Positions 1 to 5,446 of a stretch of 5,446 nt of DNA are shown one piece after another. The stretch covers positions 1 to 5,446 of the forward strand of contig SLQN01000368.1 of NCBI GenBank assembly GCA_007131465.1, given 5' to 3'. The DNA is from Paracoccaceae bacterium. GTDB taxonomy: Bacteria; Pseudomonadota; Alphaproteobacteria; Rhodobacterales; Rhodobacteraceae. Each line of letters starts with the position of its first letter. The first letter of the stretch is position 1. The notes beneath the pieces were generated by a model. That model worked only from the letters and a program-made list of their open reading frames with translations. It ran no database searches and had not been told where the DNA came from. The position numbers were made by a program, and so were the translations under genes.

Positions 1-738
1 GGGTTTGATCAGGACATCAACCCGCGCCAGTCGCGCGCGGCCATAGGCGTCATGCCGCAGGAGTTGAACATGGACCCGTTCTTCACCCCGCGCGGGGCGC
101 TGGAAGTGCAGGCGGGGTTGTATGGCGTGCCAAGGCGTGACCGTCGCACGGATGAGATCCTCGCGTTGATCGGCCTGTCCGACAAGGCCGAGGCCTATGC
201 CCGCACGCTTTCGGGTGGAATGCGCCGACGGTTGCTGCTGGGCAAGGCGCTGGTGCATCGTCCGCAGGTACTGGTGCTGGATGAACCCACAGCCGGGGTG
301 GATATCGAATTGCGCCAGATGTTGTGGACCAATGTAAGAAAGCTCAATGACCAGGGTATGACCATCATCCTGACCACGCATTACCTCGAAGAAGCGCAGG
401 ACATGTGCGACGAGATCGCCATCATCAATCACGGCGCGGTGGTTGTGCAGGACAAGACCTCGGCGCTGTTGGGCACGCTGGATGCAAAGACGCTGCTGCT
501 GCGTCTGGATGCGCCGCTGACTGGCCTGTCATTGCCCGAAGGCGTGCAACAGGAAACCCGCGCCGATGGCAGGCTCGCGCTGACCTATCGGCGCAGCCGG
601 ACAAGCGCCGGGGATCTGCTGGCCGCCGTGGGTGATGCGGGCGGCCGGATCATCGACGTGACCAGCGAAGACCCGGATCTGGAAGATGTGTTTCTGGCGC
701 TGACATCGGGCAAACCAGAGCCGCGACCCGCGCTATAG
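1..738 (+). CDS. ABC-2 type exporter ATP-binding protein, YadG-like (5' end outside window)
   Basis: This is the ATPase subunit of an ABC exporter; it would act on the cytoplasmic face of the inner membrane with an ABC-2 permease. The frame is open from base 1, so the gene starts upstream and the first ATG at 52 is internal. About 245 codons are present, and roughly 75 residues including Walker A are missing. Visible motifs in order are the Q-loop (MPQE, bases 52-63), the ABC signature LSGGM (208-222), Walker B VLVLDE (268-285) followed by the D-loop AGVD, and the switch histidine in TTHYLEEA (379-381). The stretches PTAGVDIELR and TIILTTHYLEEA closely match Escherichia coli YadG as I remember it. 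The last ~100 residues form the usual variable tail. In E. coli the permease yadH follows yadG. Here the next gene is convergent, so any permease must lie upstream or elsewhere. The substrate is unknown. It ends in TAG, the only non-TGA stop in the window. Confidence 0.93.
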   Translation, partial: GFDQDINPRQSRAAIGVMPQELNMDPFFTPRGALEVQAGLYGVPRRDRRTDEILALIGLSDKAEAYARTLSGGMRRRLLLGKALVHRPQVLVLDEPTAGVDIELRQMLWTNVRKLNDQGMTIILTTHYLEEAQDMCDEIAIINHGAVVVQDKTSALLGTLDAKTLLLRLDAPLTGLSLPEGVQQETRADGRLALTYRRSRTSAGDLLAAVGDAGGRIIDVTSEDPDLEDVFLALTSGKPEPRPAL

Positions 739-743
739 GCCCG

Positions 744-2072
744 TCAGGCCGGCTCGGTCGGGTCTTCCATCGCGCGCAGGCTGATCCGGGTGATGCGGTT
801 GCCTTCGCGGGCCAGTATGCGGAAGCGGTAGCCGTGAAACGAGAAGACCTGCCCCTGCTCGGGGATTGATTGCGCTTCGTGGATGACAAGCCCCGCCACG
901 GTCACGGCCTCTTCATCTGGCAGCGTCCAGTCCAGCGTCCGGTTCAGGTCGCGGATCGTCATCGCACCATCCACCATCACCTCGCCATCCGCGCCGCGCT
1001 CGACCTCGGGGGCGTGGGTGGTGTCGTATTCATCCTCGATCTCGCCCACGATCTCTTCCAGAATGTCTTCCAGCGTGATCAGACCGTGCAGCGCGCCATA
1101 CTCATCGACGACCAGCGCGAAATGCCGACGCAGGCGCAGGAATTCCTGCATCTGTTCGTCCAGCGGCGTGGTTTCGGGCACGAAATAGGGCTCGCGGGCA
1201 CAGTTGCTCAGGTCCAGCTTGCCGATGGCGGCGTAATCGCCTCCGGCTTCGGTGACCAGACGGTGCATCTCGCGCACCAGATCGCGTGCATAGAGGATGC
1301 CGGTAATGTTCTCGGGGTCCTCGCGATACATCGGGAGGCGCGAATGGGGCGAGTTGATGCATTGCGCGATGATGACTTCGATCGGGTCATCGGCATTGAC
1401 AACCTCGATCTGGCTGCGGTGGCGCATGATCTCCTCGACCGTGCGTTCCGACAGGTCCAGCGCGCCCAGAAGCCGGTCGCGGTGTTCCTTCTCGACCGAC
1501 CCCGAGGAATGACCCAGCGCCAGCGTCCCGGCAATTTCTTCATGCACCGAAAGGATCAGGCTGTCGGGATCAATGCTGACGCCGAACAGCGCCAGCACCC
1601 GGCGCACCACGAATCGTACCACAGACACGACCGGCGAGAAGATGGCCACGACCCAGCGCAGTATCGGCGCGACCCGGATTGCTGCGGCCTCCGGGTTGGA
1701 AATGGCATAGGTCTTGGGCAGCACTTCAGCAAAAACCAGCACGAGGATCGTCATGATCAGCGTGGCCAGCGCCACCCCGCCATCGCCCAGAACCCGCGTG
1801 AACAGGGCGGTCGCCAGCGATGCGGCGAGAATGTTGACCATGTTATTGCCCAGAAGGACCGCGCCGATCATGCGCTCGCTATCCTCGGTCAGCGCCAGCG
1901 CCTTCTGTGCCCCGCTGGCACCCTTGTCGGCCTGCGCTTTCAGTTTGCCCCGGCTGGACGCCGTCAGCGCGGTTTCCGACCCCGAAAAGAAGCCCGAGAC
2001 AACGAGCAACACTACAATTGCGCCGCAAGTAACCCAGAAAGCTGTGTCGATATGCGCGGCCCAATCGCCCAT
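744..2072 (-). CDS. Hemolysin-family CNNM/CBS/CorC membrane protein
   Basis: This is an inner-membrane protein of the CNNM/CorB group (E. coli YfjD type), linked in the family to magnesium or cobalt transport or homeostasis; the hemolysin name is historical. With the start at 2072 it has 442 residues. A DUF21/CNNM membrane domain covers about 10-185. Hydrophobic segments lie near 12-31, 69-94, 99-124 and 132-156, with the family motifs SGSETALTA (30-38) and FAEVLPKTYA (114-123). A CBS pair follows at about 210-345 and includes ALVVDEYGALHGLITLEDI. A CorC_HlyC C-terminal domain covers about 362-436. The frame is open 26 codons further up to 2150. I chose 2072 because the extra residues are polar and unlike the family, and an AGGGA sits 11 bases before this ATG. 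The gene diverges from prfA and ends 5 bases from the ABC gene. The ion is not determined by sequence. Confidence 0.93.
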   Translation of the reverse strand: MGDWAAHIDTAFWVTCGAIVVLLVVSGFFSGSETALTASSRGKLKAQADKGASGAQKALALTEDSERMIGAVLLGNNMVNILAASLATALFTRVLGDGGVALATLIMTILVLVFAEVLPKTYAISNPEAAAIRVAPILRWVVAIFSPVVSVVRFVVRRVLALFGVSIDPDSLILSVHEEIAGTLALGHSSGSVEKEHRDRLLGALDLSERTVEEIMRHRSQIEVVNADDPIEVIIAQCINSPHSRLPMYREDPENITGILYARDLVREMHRLVTEAGGDYAAIGKLDLSNCAREPYFVPETTPLDEQMQEFLRLRRHFALVVDEYGALHGLITLEDILEEIVGEIEDEYDTTHAPEVERGADGEVMVDGAMTIRDLNRTLDWTLPDEEAVTVAGLVIHEAQSIPEQGQVFSFHGYRFRILAREGNRITRISLRAMEDPTEPA

Positions 2073-2200
2073 TTTCGTCGATGTCCCTGTTATCTGTGTA
2101 TCTTGTCCTGTGTCGGTCTTAAATCCTGCGCGCGCTTGCGTCCAGCACAAGACCGGCCCTGCGCCAAGATGGCTTGACCGGGCGGCAGAGTTTGGCCACT

Positions 2201-2204
2201 AGGA
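2201..2204 (+). promoter_or_regulatory. Ribosome binding site deciding the prfA start
   Basis: AGGA lies five bases before the ATG at 2210. This favours that ATG over the in-frame TTG at 2174, which would add 12 residues absent from typical RF1 proteins. The 137-base spacer 2073-2209 separates the divergent start codons and must hold the promoters of both genes. I see no convincing -35/-10 pair in it. TTGACC at 2174-2179 has no acceptable -10 at the right distance. Confidence 0.7.
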
Positions 2205-2209
2205 CAGAT

Positions 2210-3265
2210 ATGTTCGCCAAGGATACGCTCGATCAGATCACGCGCCGGTTCGGTTATATCGAAGCGCGCCTTATGGACGGGGTTGCGCCAGAGGAGATTG
2301 CGCCGCTGACGCGCGAATACGCCGAACTTAAACCTGTCGTGGCGCAGATTGCGGCCTTTCAGCAGGCAGTCGCCGCACGCACTGATGCCGAGGCGATGCG
2401 CGATGATCCCGAAATGCGCGAGCTGGCGCTGGAGGAACTTGCCCGGCTGGAGTTGGCCCTGCCGGATCTGGAACAGGCCCTGCGTGTGGCCCTTCTGCCG
2501 CGTGACGCCGCCGATGCGCGGCCCGCGCTGATCGAATTGCGCCCCGGAACCGGCGGCGAGGAGGCCAGCTTGTTCGCGGGCGATCTGCTCCGCATGTATC
2601 AACGCTATGCCGAGGCACGCGGCTGGCAGGTTCAGATCGTCAGCCAGTCCGAAACCGAACTGGGCGGGCTGCGCGAAGCCGTGATGCGCGTGGCCGGGGA
2701 AAATGTCTTCGCGCGGCTGAAATTCGAATCGGGCGTGCACCGGGTCCAGCGCGTGCCGGTCACCGAATCAGGCGGGCGGATTCATACCTCGGCTGCGACG
2801 GTTGCTGTCTTGCCCGAAGCGGAGGAGGTAGATATCGACATCCCCGCGCAAGATATCCGCATCGACACGATGCGCGCCTCGGGTGCCGGCGGGCAGCATG
2901 TGAACACCACCGATTCGGCTGTGCGGATCACACATATCCCCAGCGGGATCGTGGTTCTGTCTTCGGAAAAGTCGCAGCATCAGAACCGGGCAATTGCAAT
3001 GCAGGTGCTGCGCGCGAAACTCTATGACCTGGAGCGCCGGCGCGCCGACGCCGCGCGCGCCGATGCGCGCAAGGCGCAGGTCGGGTCGGGCGACCGGTCA
3101 GAGCGGATTCGCACCTATAATTTCCCGCAAGGCCGGATGACGGACCATCGTATCAACCTGACACTTTACAAGCTGGACGCTGTGATGCAGGGCGATCTGG
3201 ATGAGGTGATCGACGCGCTGACCCTGGCCGATCAGGCCGCAAGGCTGGCCGAGATGGAAGCGTGA
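2210..3265 (+). CDS. prfA: Peptide chain release factor 1 (RF1)
   Basis: RF1 is a cytoplasmic class I release factor. It reads UAA and UAG in the ribosomal A site and triggers hydrolysis of peptidyl-tRNA. From the ATG at 2210 the protein has 351 residues, a normal length for the family. The stop-codon tripeptide is PVT (183-185), the PxT form that marks RF1; RF2 has SPF. The catalytic loop GAGGQHVNT holds GGQ at 227-229, and Gln229 is the residue PrmC methylates. The flanking [11 protein letters not shown] and [13 protein letters not shown] are classic RF1 sequence, so function appears intact. The gene ends in TGA, which RF1 itself cannot read, so its own termination depends on RF2. The stop overlaps the prmC start (GTGA), placing enzyme and substrate in one coupled unit. 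The upstream neighbour is divergent, so transcription probably begins in 2073-2209. Confidence 0.98.
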   Translation: MFAKDTLDQITRRFGYIEARLMDGVAPEEIAPLTREYAELKPVVAQIAAFQQAVAARTDAEAMRDDPEMRELALEELARLELALPDLEQALRVALLPRDAADARPALIELRPGTGGEEASLFAGDLLRMYQRYAEARGWQVQIVSQSETELGGLREAVMRVAGENVFARLKFESGVHRVQRVPVTESGGRIHTSAATVAVLPEAEEVDIDIPAQDIRIDTMRASGAGGQHVNTTDSAVRITHIPSGIVVLSSEKSQHQNRAIAMQVLRAKLYDLERRRADAARADARKAQVGSGDRSERIRTYNFPQGRMTDHRINLTLYKLDAVMQGDLDEVIDALTLADQAARLAEMEA

Positions 3266-4113
3266 AACTGGCGCACGACCTGCTGACCGAGGGCGTGGCA
3301 AAGTTGCGCGCGGCGGGGATTGAGGGGGCGGCCCGCGATGCGCGCTGGCTCTTGGCCCATGCGCTGGGGATCGCGCCGGATCGGGTGACACTGGTGCTGG
3401 CGGACCCGGTGAACGCCGCGCAGGACGCCGCTTTCCAGCGCGCGATTTCGGCCCGTGCGCGCCATCAGCCCGTCGCGCAGATCATCGGGCAGCGCCAGTT
3501 CTGGGGGCGGGATTTTCTTGTCACCCCCGATGTCCTTGACCCGCGCCCCGAGACCGAGACCCTGATTGCGGCGGCGCTTGAACACCCCTTTGAAACAGTG
3601 CTTGACTTGGGGACAGGCAGCGGGGCGATCTTGCTGACATTGCTGGCCGAGTGCCCCAAGGCGCGTGGTCTGGGGGTGGACCTTTCGCCGCAGGCGCTGG
3701 AGGTGGCGCGTGGCAATGCGCGTGCATTGGGTCTTGCTGAGCGGGCGCAACTCACGCGCTCGGATTGGTTCGAACAGGTGCGAGGGTCCTTTGACCTGAT
3801 CGTGTCGAACCCGCCTTATATCGCGGCCTGCGAGTATAGCCATCTGGCGCCTGAACTGCGCCTTTGGGAACCGCGCATGGCGCTGGTTCCCGCAGGTTGT
3901 GATGGCAGCGGACTGGCCGCCTACTGCACGATTATCGCCAAGGCCCCAACCTATCTGCGCCCCGCAGGACGGTTACTGGTCGAGATCGGGCTGGGGCAGG
4001 GGGCTGCGGTTCAGGCGCTGATGGAAGCGGCGGGCCTGCGCGATATTCAAATCATGTCCGACATGACCGGACGCGCCCGCGTCGTTGCCGCACAGGCTCT
4101 GGACGGGCCATGA
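3262..4113 (+). CDS. prmC: Release factor glutamine methyltransferase (PrmC/HemK)
   Basis: PrmC is an S-adenosylmethionine-dependent enzyme that N5-methylates the glutamine of the GGQ motif in RF1 and RF2, raising termination efficiency. The protein has 283 residues, the usual length. An N-terminal helical substrate-binding domain (about 1-75) is followed by a Rossmann-type methyltransferase domain. Visible motifs are RPETE (95-99), the SAM-binding loop DLGTGSG (115-121), an acidic residue after strand 2 (GVDLS, Asp140), and the catalytic NPPY (183-186), which is diagnostic for amide-nitrogen methyltransferases. The start is GTG at 3262, which shares four bases with the prfA stop. A GGAAG lies just before it inside prfA, so initiation is probably by translational coupling. 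No other in-frame start fits the family N-terminus as well. No clear terminator follows; the only nearby hairpin, at 4124-4137, has five pairs and no T-run. Confidence 0.97.
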   Translation: MKLAHDLLTEGVAKLRAAGIEGAARDARWLLAHALGIAPDRVTLVLADPVNAAQDAAFQRAISARARHQPVAQIIGQRQFWGRDFLVTPDVLDPRPETETLIAAALEHPFETVLDLGTGSGAILLTLLAECPKARGLGVDLSPQALEVARGNARALGLAERAQLTRSDWFEQVRGSFDLIVSNPPYIAACEYSHLAPELRLWEPRMALVPAGCDGSGLAAYCTIIAKAPTYLRPAGRLLVEIGLGQGAAVQALMEAAGLRDIQIMSDMTGRARVVAAQALDGP

Positions 4114-4232
4114 CCTCGGGATACCTGGCACGCCGGGCATGGCAAATCTGCATCATCTGACCAATGCACGATATTTTATGCCTCTGGGGCTTGTCATGCG
4201 GTCGCAGGCATGGCAAGTCAGGAACACGGCAG

Positions 4233-4262
4233 CGGACAATGTTATGCGCTGCGCCGTATAAT
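4233..4262 (+). promoter_or_regulatory. Candidate sigma70-type promoter for the DUF4167 gene
   Basis: A perfect TATAAT lies at 4257-4262, and an 18-base spacer separates it from CGGACA at 4233-4238, which matches four of six positions of TTGACA. Transcription would start near 4269, giving a 5' leader of about 79 bases before the ATG at 4348. A perfect -10 is notable in DNA this GC-rich. The downstream gene can therefore be transcribed independently of prfA-prmC, although read-through from prmC is not excluded. Confidence 0.55.
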
Positions 4263-4308
4263 CCCATTCAGCAATCTGATGGATCGCAAGGCACGATCAT
4301 CGCTCAGG

Positions 4309-4328
4309 TTGCATGGCATGCCACGCAA
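4309..4328. repeat. 20-base near-perfect palindrome in the DUF4167 leader
   Basis: Two TTGC/GCAA arms flank a perfect TGGCATGCCA core, centred between 4318 and 4319. Only the symmetric pair 4313/4324 (A and C) breaks the dyad, so 18 of 20 bases match. It sits 19 bases before the start codon and about 40-60 bases after the predicted transcription start. As DNA it could be a dimeric operator. As RNA it could fold as a seven-pair stem with one mismatch and a CAUG loop, ending three bases before the AGGA. Its function is not known. Confidence 0.6.
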
Positions 4329-4331
4329 GGC

Positions 4332-4335
4332 AGGA
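4332..4335 (+). promoter_or_regulatory. Probable ribosome binding site of the DUF4167 gene
   Basis: AGGA is followed by 12 bases before the ATG at 4348, which is longer than ideal. An AAGG at 4327-4330 is further away and overlaps the palindrome arm. An in-frame TAA at 4342-4344 rules out any upstream in-frame start, so 4348 is the first possible one. The weak spacing and nearby stem could make translation of this gene tunable. Confidence 0.45.
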
Positions 4336-4347
4336 TACATATAACAC

Positions 4348-5124
4348 ATGAGATCATCGAACAAACGTTCGCGTTCGAAGTCGAACCGCCCGAAGACGCT
4401 TGGAAACATCGTCAACCGGGTGTTCGACAGTTCCGGGCCGGAAGGCAAGGTGCGCGGAACCCCGCAGCAGATTATCGAGAAATATCAGGTTCTGGCGCGC
4501 GACGCCCAACTGTCCAATGACCGTGTCGCGGCCGAAAACTTTCAGCAGCATGCCGAGCATTATACCCGCATGCTGGCCCAGGCCCAGCGCGAGATGCAGG
4601 CCGAGCAGGATGCCCGCCGGCAGCATCAGGACGACCGGTCGCGCAACCAGCCGGATGAGCGCCGATACACACCGGATGAGCGCGGCCAGACTGAGCGGCC
4701 CCAGAATGATCGGTCCCAGAATGGCGGGCGTCGCCCGGATCAGCGCTCTGACGCGGATACCAGACACCCGTCTGGCGATGGTCTGCGCGACACCCGTACG
4801 CAGGACAATTTTTCGGTGCAGGATTTCAGCGATCCGGGGGCCGGATCGGCCGATCTGGTCGAAACGCCGGAAAGCGCATCGGCGGATACGCCTAACCCTG
4901 TGCCACGCAGCGAAAAGCCGGAGGATGCGCCTGCGAAACCGCGCCCGGCCAATCGGCGCAAGCCCCGAGAGCCGAAGGCGCAAACCCCTGCCGGGGACGG
5001 GTCTGCGGACTTGGTGTCCGGCGACGCCGACACGGCCGCCAAGCCTGTCCGGCGCGCGCCGCGCAAGCCGCGCAAGCCATCGCCCGACGCAGCCGAGACG
5101 CCGTCCTCTTCAGCGGCAGAGTGA
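4348..5124 (+). CDS. DUF4167 domain-containing protein
   Basis: This is a 258-residue protein of unknown function with no signal peptide or membrane segment, so it is probably cytoplasmic. Residues 1-16 are very basic (RSSNKRSRSKSNRPK). Residues ~8-80 match my memory of DUF4167, with FDSSGPEGKVRGT, a YQVLARDAQLSNDRVAAENF helix and QHAEHYTRML. Residues ~74-95 (AQAQREMQAEQDARRQ) look helical, possibly coiled coil. The remaining ~160 residues are charged low-complexity sequence rich in D, R, Q, P and A. Two PDER units lie at 102-105 and 109-112, GSADLV occurs at 166-171 and 218-223, and K/R-P-rich basic patches lie near 198-210 and 232-244. The family start MRSS and the in-frame TAA just upstream fix the N-terminus. 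The basic N-terminus and the release-factor neighbours suggest nucleic acid or ribosome contact, but that is inference. The stop converges on hisA. Confidence 0.9.
   Translation: MRSSNKRSRSKSNRPKTLGNIVNRVFDSSGPEGKVRGTPQQIIEKYQVLARDAQLSNDRVAAENFQQHAEHYTRMLAQAQREMQAEQDARRQHQDDRSRNQPDERRYTPDERGQTERPQNDRSQNGGRRPDQRSDADTRHPSGDGLRDTRTQDNFSVQDFSDPGAGSADLVETPESASADTPNPVPRSEKPEDAPAKPRPANRRKPREPKAQTPAGDGSADLVSGDADTAAKPVRRAPRKPRKPSPDAAETPSSSAAE
4651..4723 (+). repeat. Short in-frame tandem repeats within the DUF4167 tail
   Basis: CCGGATGAGCGC occurs at 4651-4662 and 4672-4683 with a period of 21 bases and encodes two PDER units seven residues apart. A second pair, CGGCCCCAGAATG at 4696-4708 and CGGTCCCAGAATG at 4711-4723, has a period of 15 bases and 12 of 13 identities, encoding RPQN and RSQN. 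Both periods are multiples of three, so changes in copy number would keep the frame. This looks like slippage growth of a disordered linker. Confidence 0.7.
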
Positions 5125-5149
5125 ACTGCCGGGACTGACCTCAGCGCAT

Positions 5150-5168
5150 CGGGGACCAACAGGCCCCG
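5150..5168. terminator. Small GC hairpin between convergent DUF4167 gene and hisA
   Basis: CGGGG and CCCCG arms enclose a further CC/GG pair with one bulged A and an AACA loop, giving seven pairs. It lies 26 bases after the DUF4167 stop in a 170-base spacer between converging genes, a sensible place for a terminator. Neither strand has a T-run after it, so intrinsic termination is doubtful. I see nothing else in 5125-5294. Confidence 0.25.
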
Positions 5169-5294
5169 GGCTTCTCAACGCTTATAGCGTGGTGCTGGCG
5201 ATCCTGTGTCCTGCGCCGGGGCTTGCTCATCGATTGGGGAGAGGTCCTGGCTCAAGGCGCCGTGCCCGCTCTGGGCGCATCGCAACGCGACAGT

Positions 5295-5446
5295 TCAGCC
5301 CTTCAGTGTGGAGATGGCGCGGGCGAGGTCCAGCTTGCCGTCATAGAGCGCCCGCCCCGATATTGCCCCCTCAAGTTTCGCGCCGCAGTCGCGTAGCGCG
5401 ATCAGGTCTTCCAACCGTGACACACCCCCGGAGGCAATGACCGGCA
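5295..5446 (-). CDS. hisA: HisA, ProFAR isomerase (3' end only, gene continues past right edge)
   Basis: HisA is the phosphoribosylformimino-5-aminoimidazole carboxamide ribotide isomerase, a cytoplasmic TIM-barrel enzyme that opens the aminoaldose ring to the aminoketose in histidine synthesis. Only the last 49 codons and the TGA stop are present, about a fifth of a normal ~240-residue protein. They read [14 protein letters not shown], then [20 protein letters not shown] and a short helix ending TLKG. IASGGVS is the phosphate-binding loop on strand 7, and [11 protein letters not shown] is the strand 8 loop typical of HisA; HisF has a different ending after this strand. The catalytic acids lie outside the window. 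In many bacteria hisF directly follows hisA, but here the next gene downstream is the convergent DUF4167 gene, so hisF must be elsewhere. This end is short but the match is clear. Confidence 0.88.
   Translation of the reverse strand, partial: PVIASGGVSRLEDLIALRDCGAKLEGAISGRALYDGKLDLARAISTLKG

Larger units (their letters stand above)
4114..4347. other. Intergenic leader region between prmC and the DUF4167 gene
   Basis: This 234-base spacer is visibly less GC-rich than its surroundings and I find no supported gene in it. It holds a promoter candidate, two pairs of 9-base direct repeats and a near-palindrome, listed separately. The 9-mer GCATGGCAA occurs at 4137-4145 and 4208-4216, and its first eight bases recur at 4311-4318. 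CGCAAGGCA occurs at 4285-4293 and 4324-4332, 39 bases apart. The density of short repeats suggests a regulatory leader, but that is inference. Confidence 0.6.

Noticed and set aside
738..770. Possible bidirectional terminator between the ABC gene and the CNNM/CorC gene
   Set aside because: The repeated GGCC blocks are self-complementary and short, and no stable stem with a T-run is visible. Sequence after 744 is coding on the minus strand.
2073..2150. 26-residue N-terminal extension of the CNNM/CorC protein
   Set aside because: The extension is polar and unlike the family. The ATG at 2072 with an upstream AGGGA starts the protein just before its first membrane segment.
870..2177. 435-codon plus-strand open frame opposite the CNNM/CorC gene
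   Set aside because: It is antisense to a protein with clear family motifs throughout. Its His-, Arg- and Gln-rich translation matches nothing I know and is typical of a shadow frame in GC-rich DNA.
2174..2209. TTG start giving RF1 twelve extra residues, or TTGACC there as a -35 element
   Set aside because: The ATG at 2210 has a well-spaced AGGA and gives a normal RF1 N-terminus. No acceptable -10 lies 16-18 bases after TTGACC.
4124..4137. Hairpin after prmC as a terminator
   Set aside because: It has only five pairs, including one G-T pair, and no T-run follows.
4110..4160. 16-codon micro-ORF starting at an ATGA overlap with the prmC stop
   Set aside because: The overlap looks like coupling, but the peptide is only 16 residues, has no good ribosome binding site and resembles nothing; chance is likely.
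4164..4520. 118-codon plus-strand open frame spanning the spacer and the DUF4167 start
   Set aside because: Its second half overlaps the conserved DUF4167 domain in another frame, and the translation lacks any recognisable domain.
4740..5159. 139-codon minus-strand open frame across the DUF4167 tail
   Set aside because: It is the Ala/Gly/Ser-rich complement of a low-complexity coding region and has no family resemblance.

Overview
The window looks like chromosomal housekeeping DNA from an alphaproteobacterium, most likely of the order Rhodobacterales. The evidence is the high GC with strong G/C third-position bias, the sequence character of the release factor, and a prfA–prmC–DUF4167 gene order that I recall from Alphaproteobacteria. 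I cannot name the genus. No mobile element, tRNA, rRNA or CRISPR array is visible.

Layout from left to right. Bases 1-738 (+) hold the C-terminal three quarters of a YadG-like ABC-2 exporter ATPase; its Walker A end lies outside the window. It converges, with a 5-base gap, on a CNNM/CBS/CorC membrane protein (744-2072, -). That gene is divergent from prfA (2210-3265, +), with 137 bases between the two start codons. prfA overlaps prmC (3262-4113, +) by four bases. A 234-base, less GC-rich spacer follows. It carries a good sigma70-type promoter, several short repeats and a 20-base near-palindrome. Next is a DUF4167 gene (4348-5124, +). It converges, across a 170-base spacer with a small hairpin, on the 3' end of hisA (5295-5446, -), which runs off the right edge.

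The central block is a translation-termination module. RF1 (prfA) ends translation at UAA and UAG. PrmC methylates the glutamine of the RF1/RF2 GGQ motif, and the two genes are translationally coupled. The DUF4167 protein has a conserved basic and helical N-terminus and a long charged low-complexity tail. It sits beside this module but appears to have its own promoter and 5' leader. It is the only protein here without a known job.

I do not see a new multi-gene system. The observations most worth following are the DUF4167 leader (promoter plus palindrome plus repeats), a six-residue motif in the DUF4167 tail that occurs twice with every codon different, and the link between DUF4167 and the release-factor genes.
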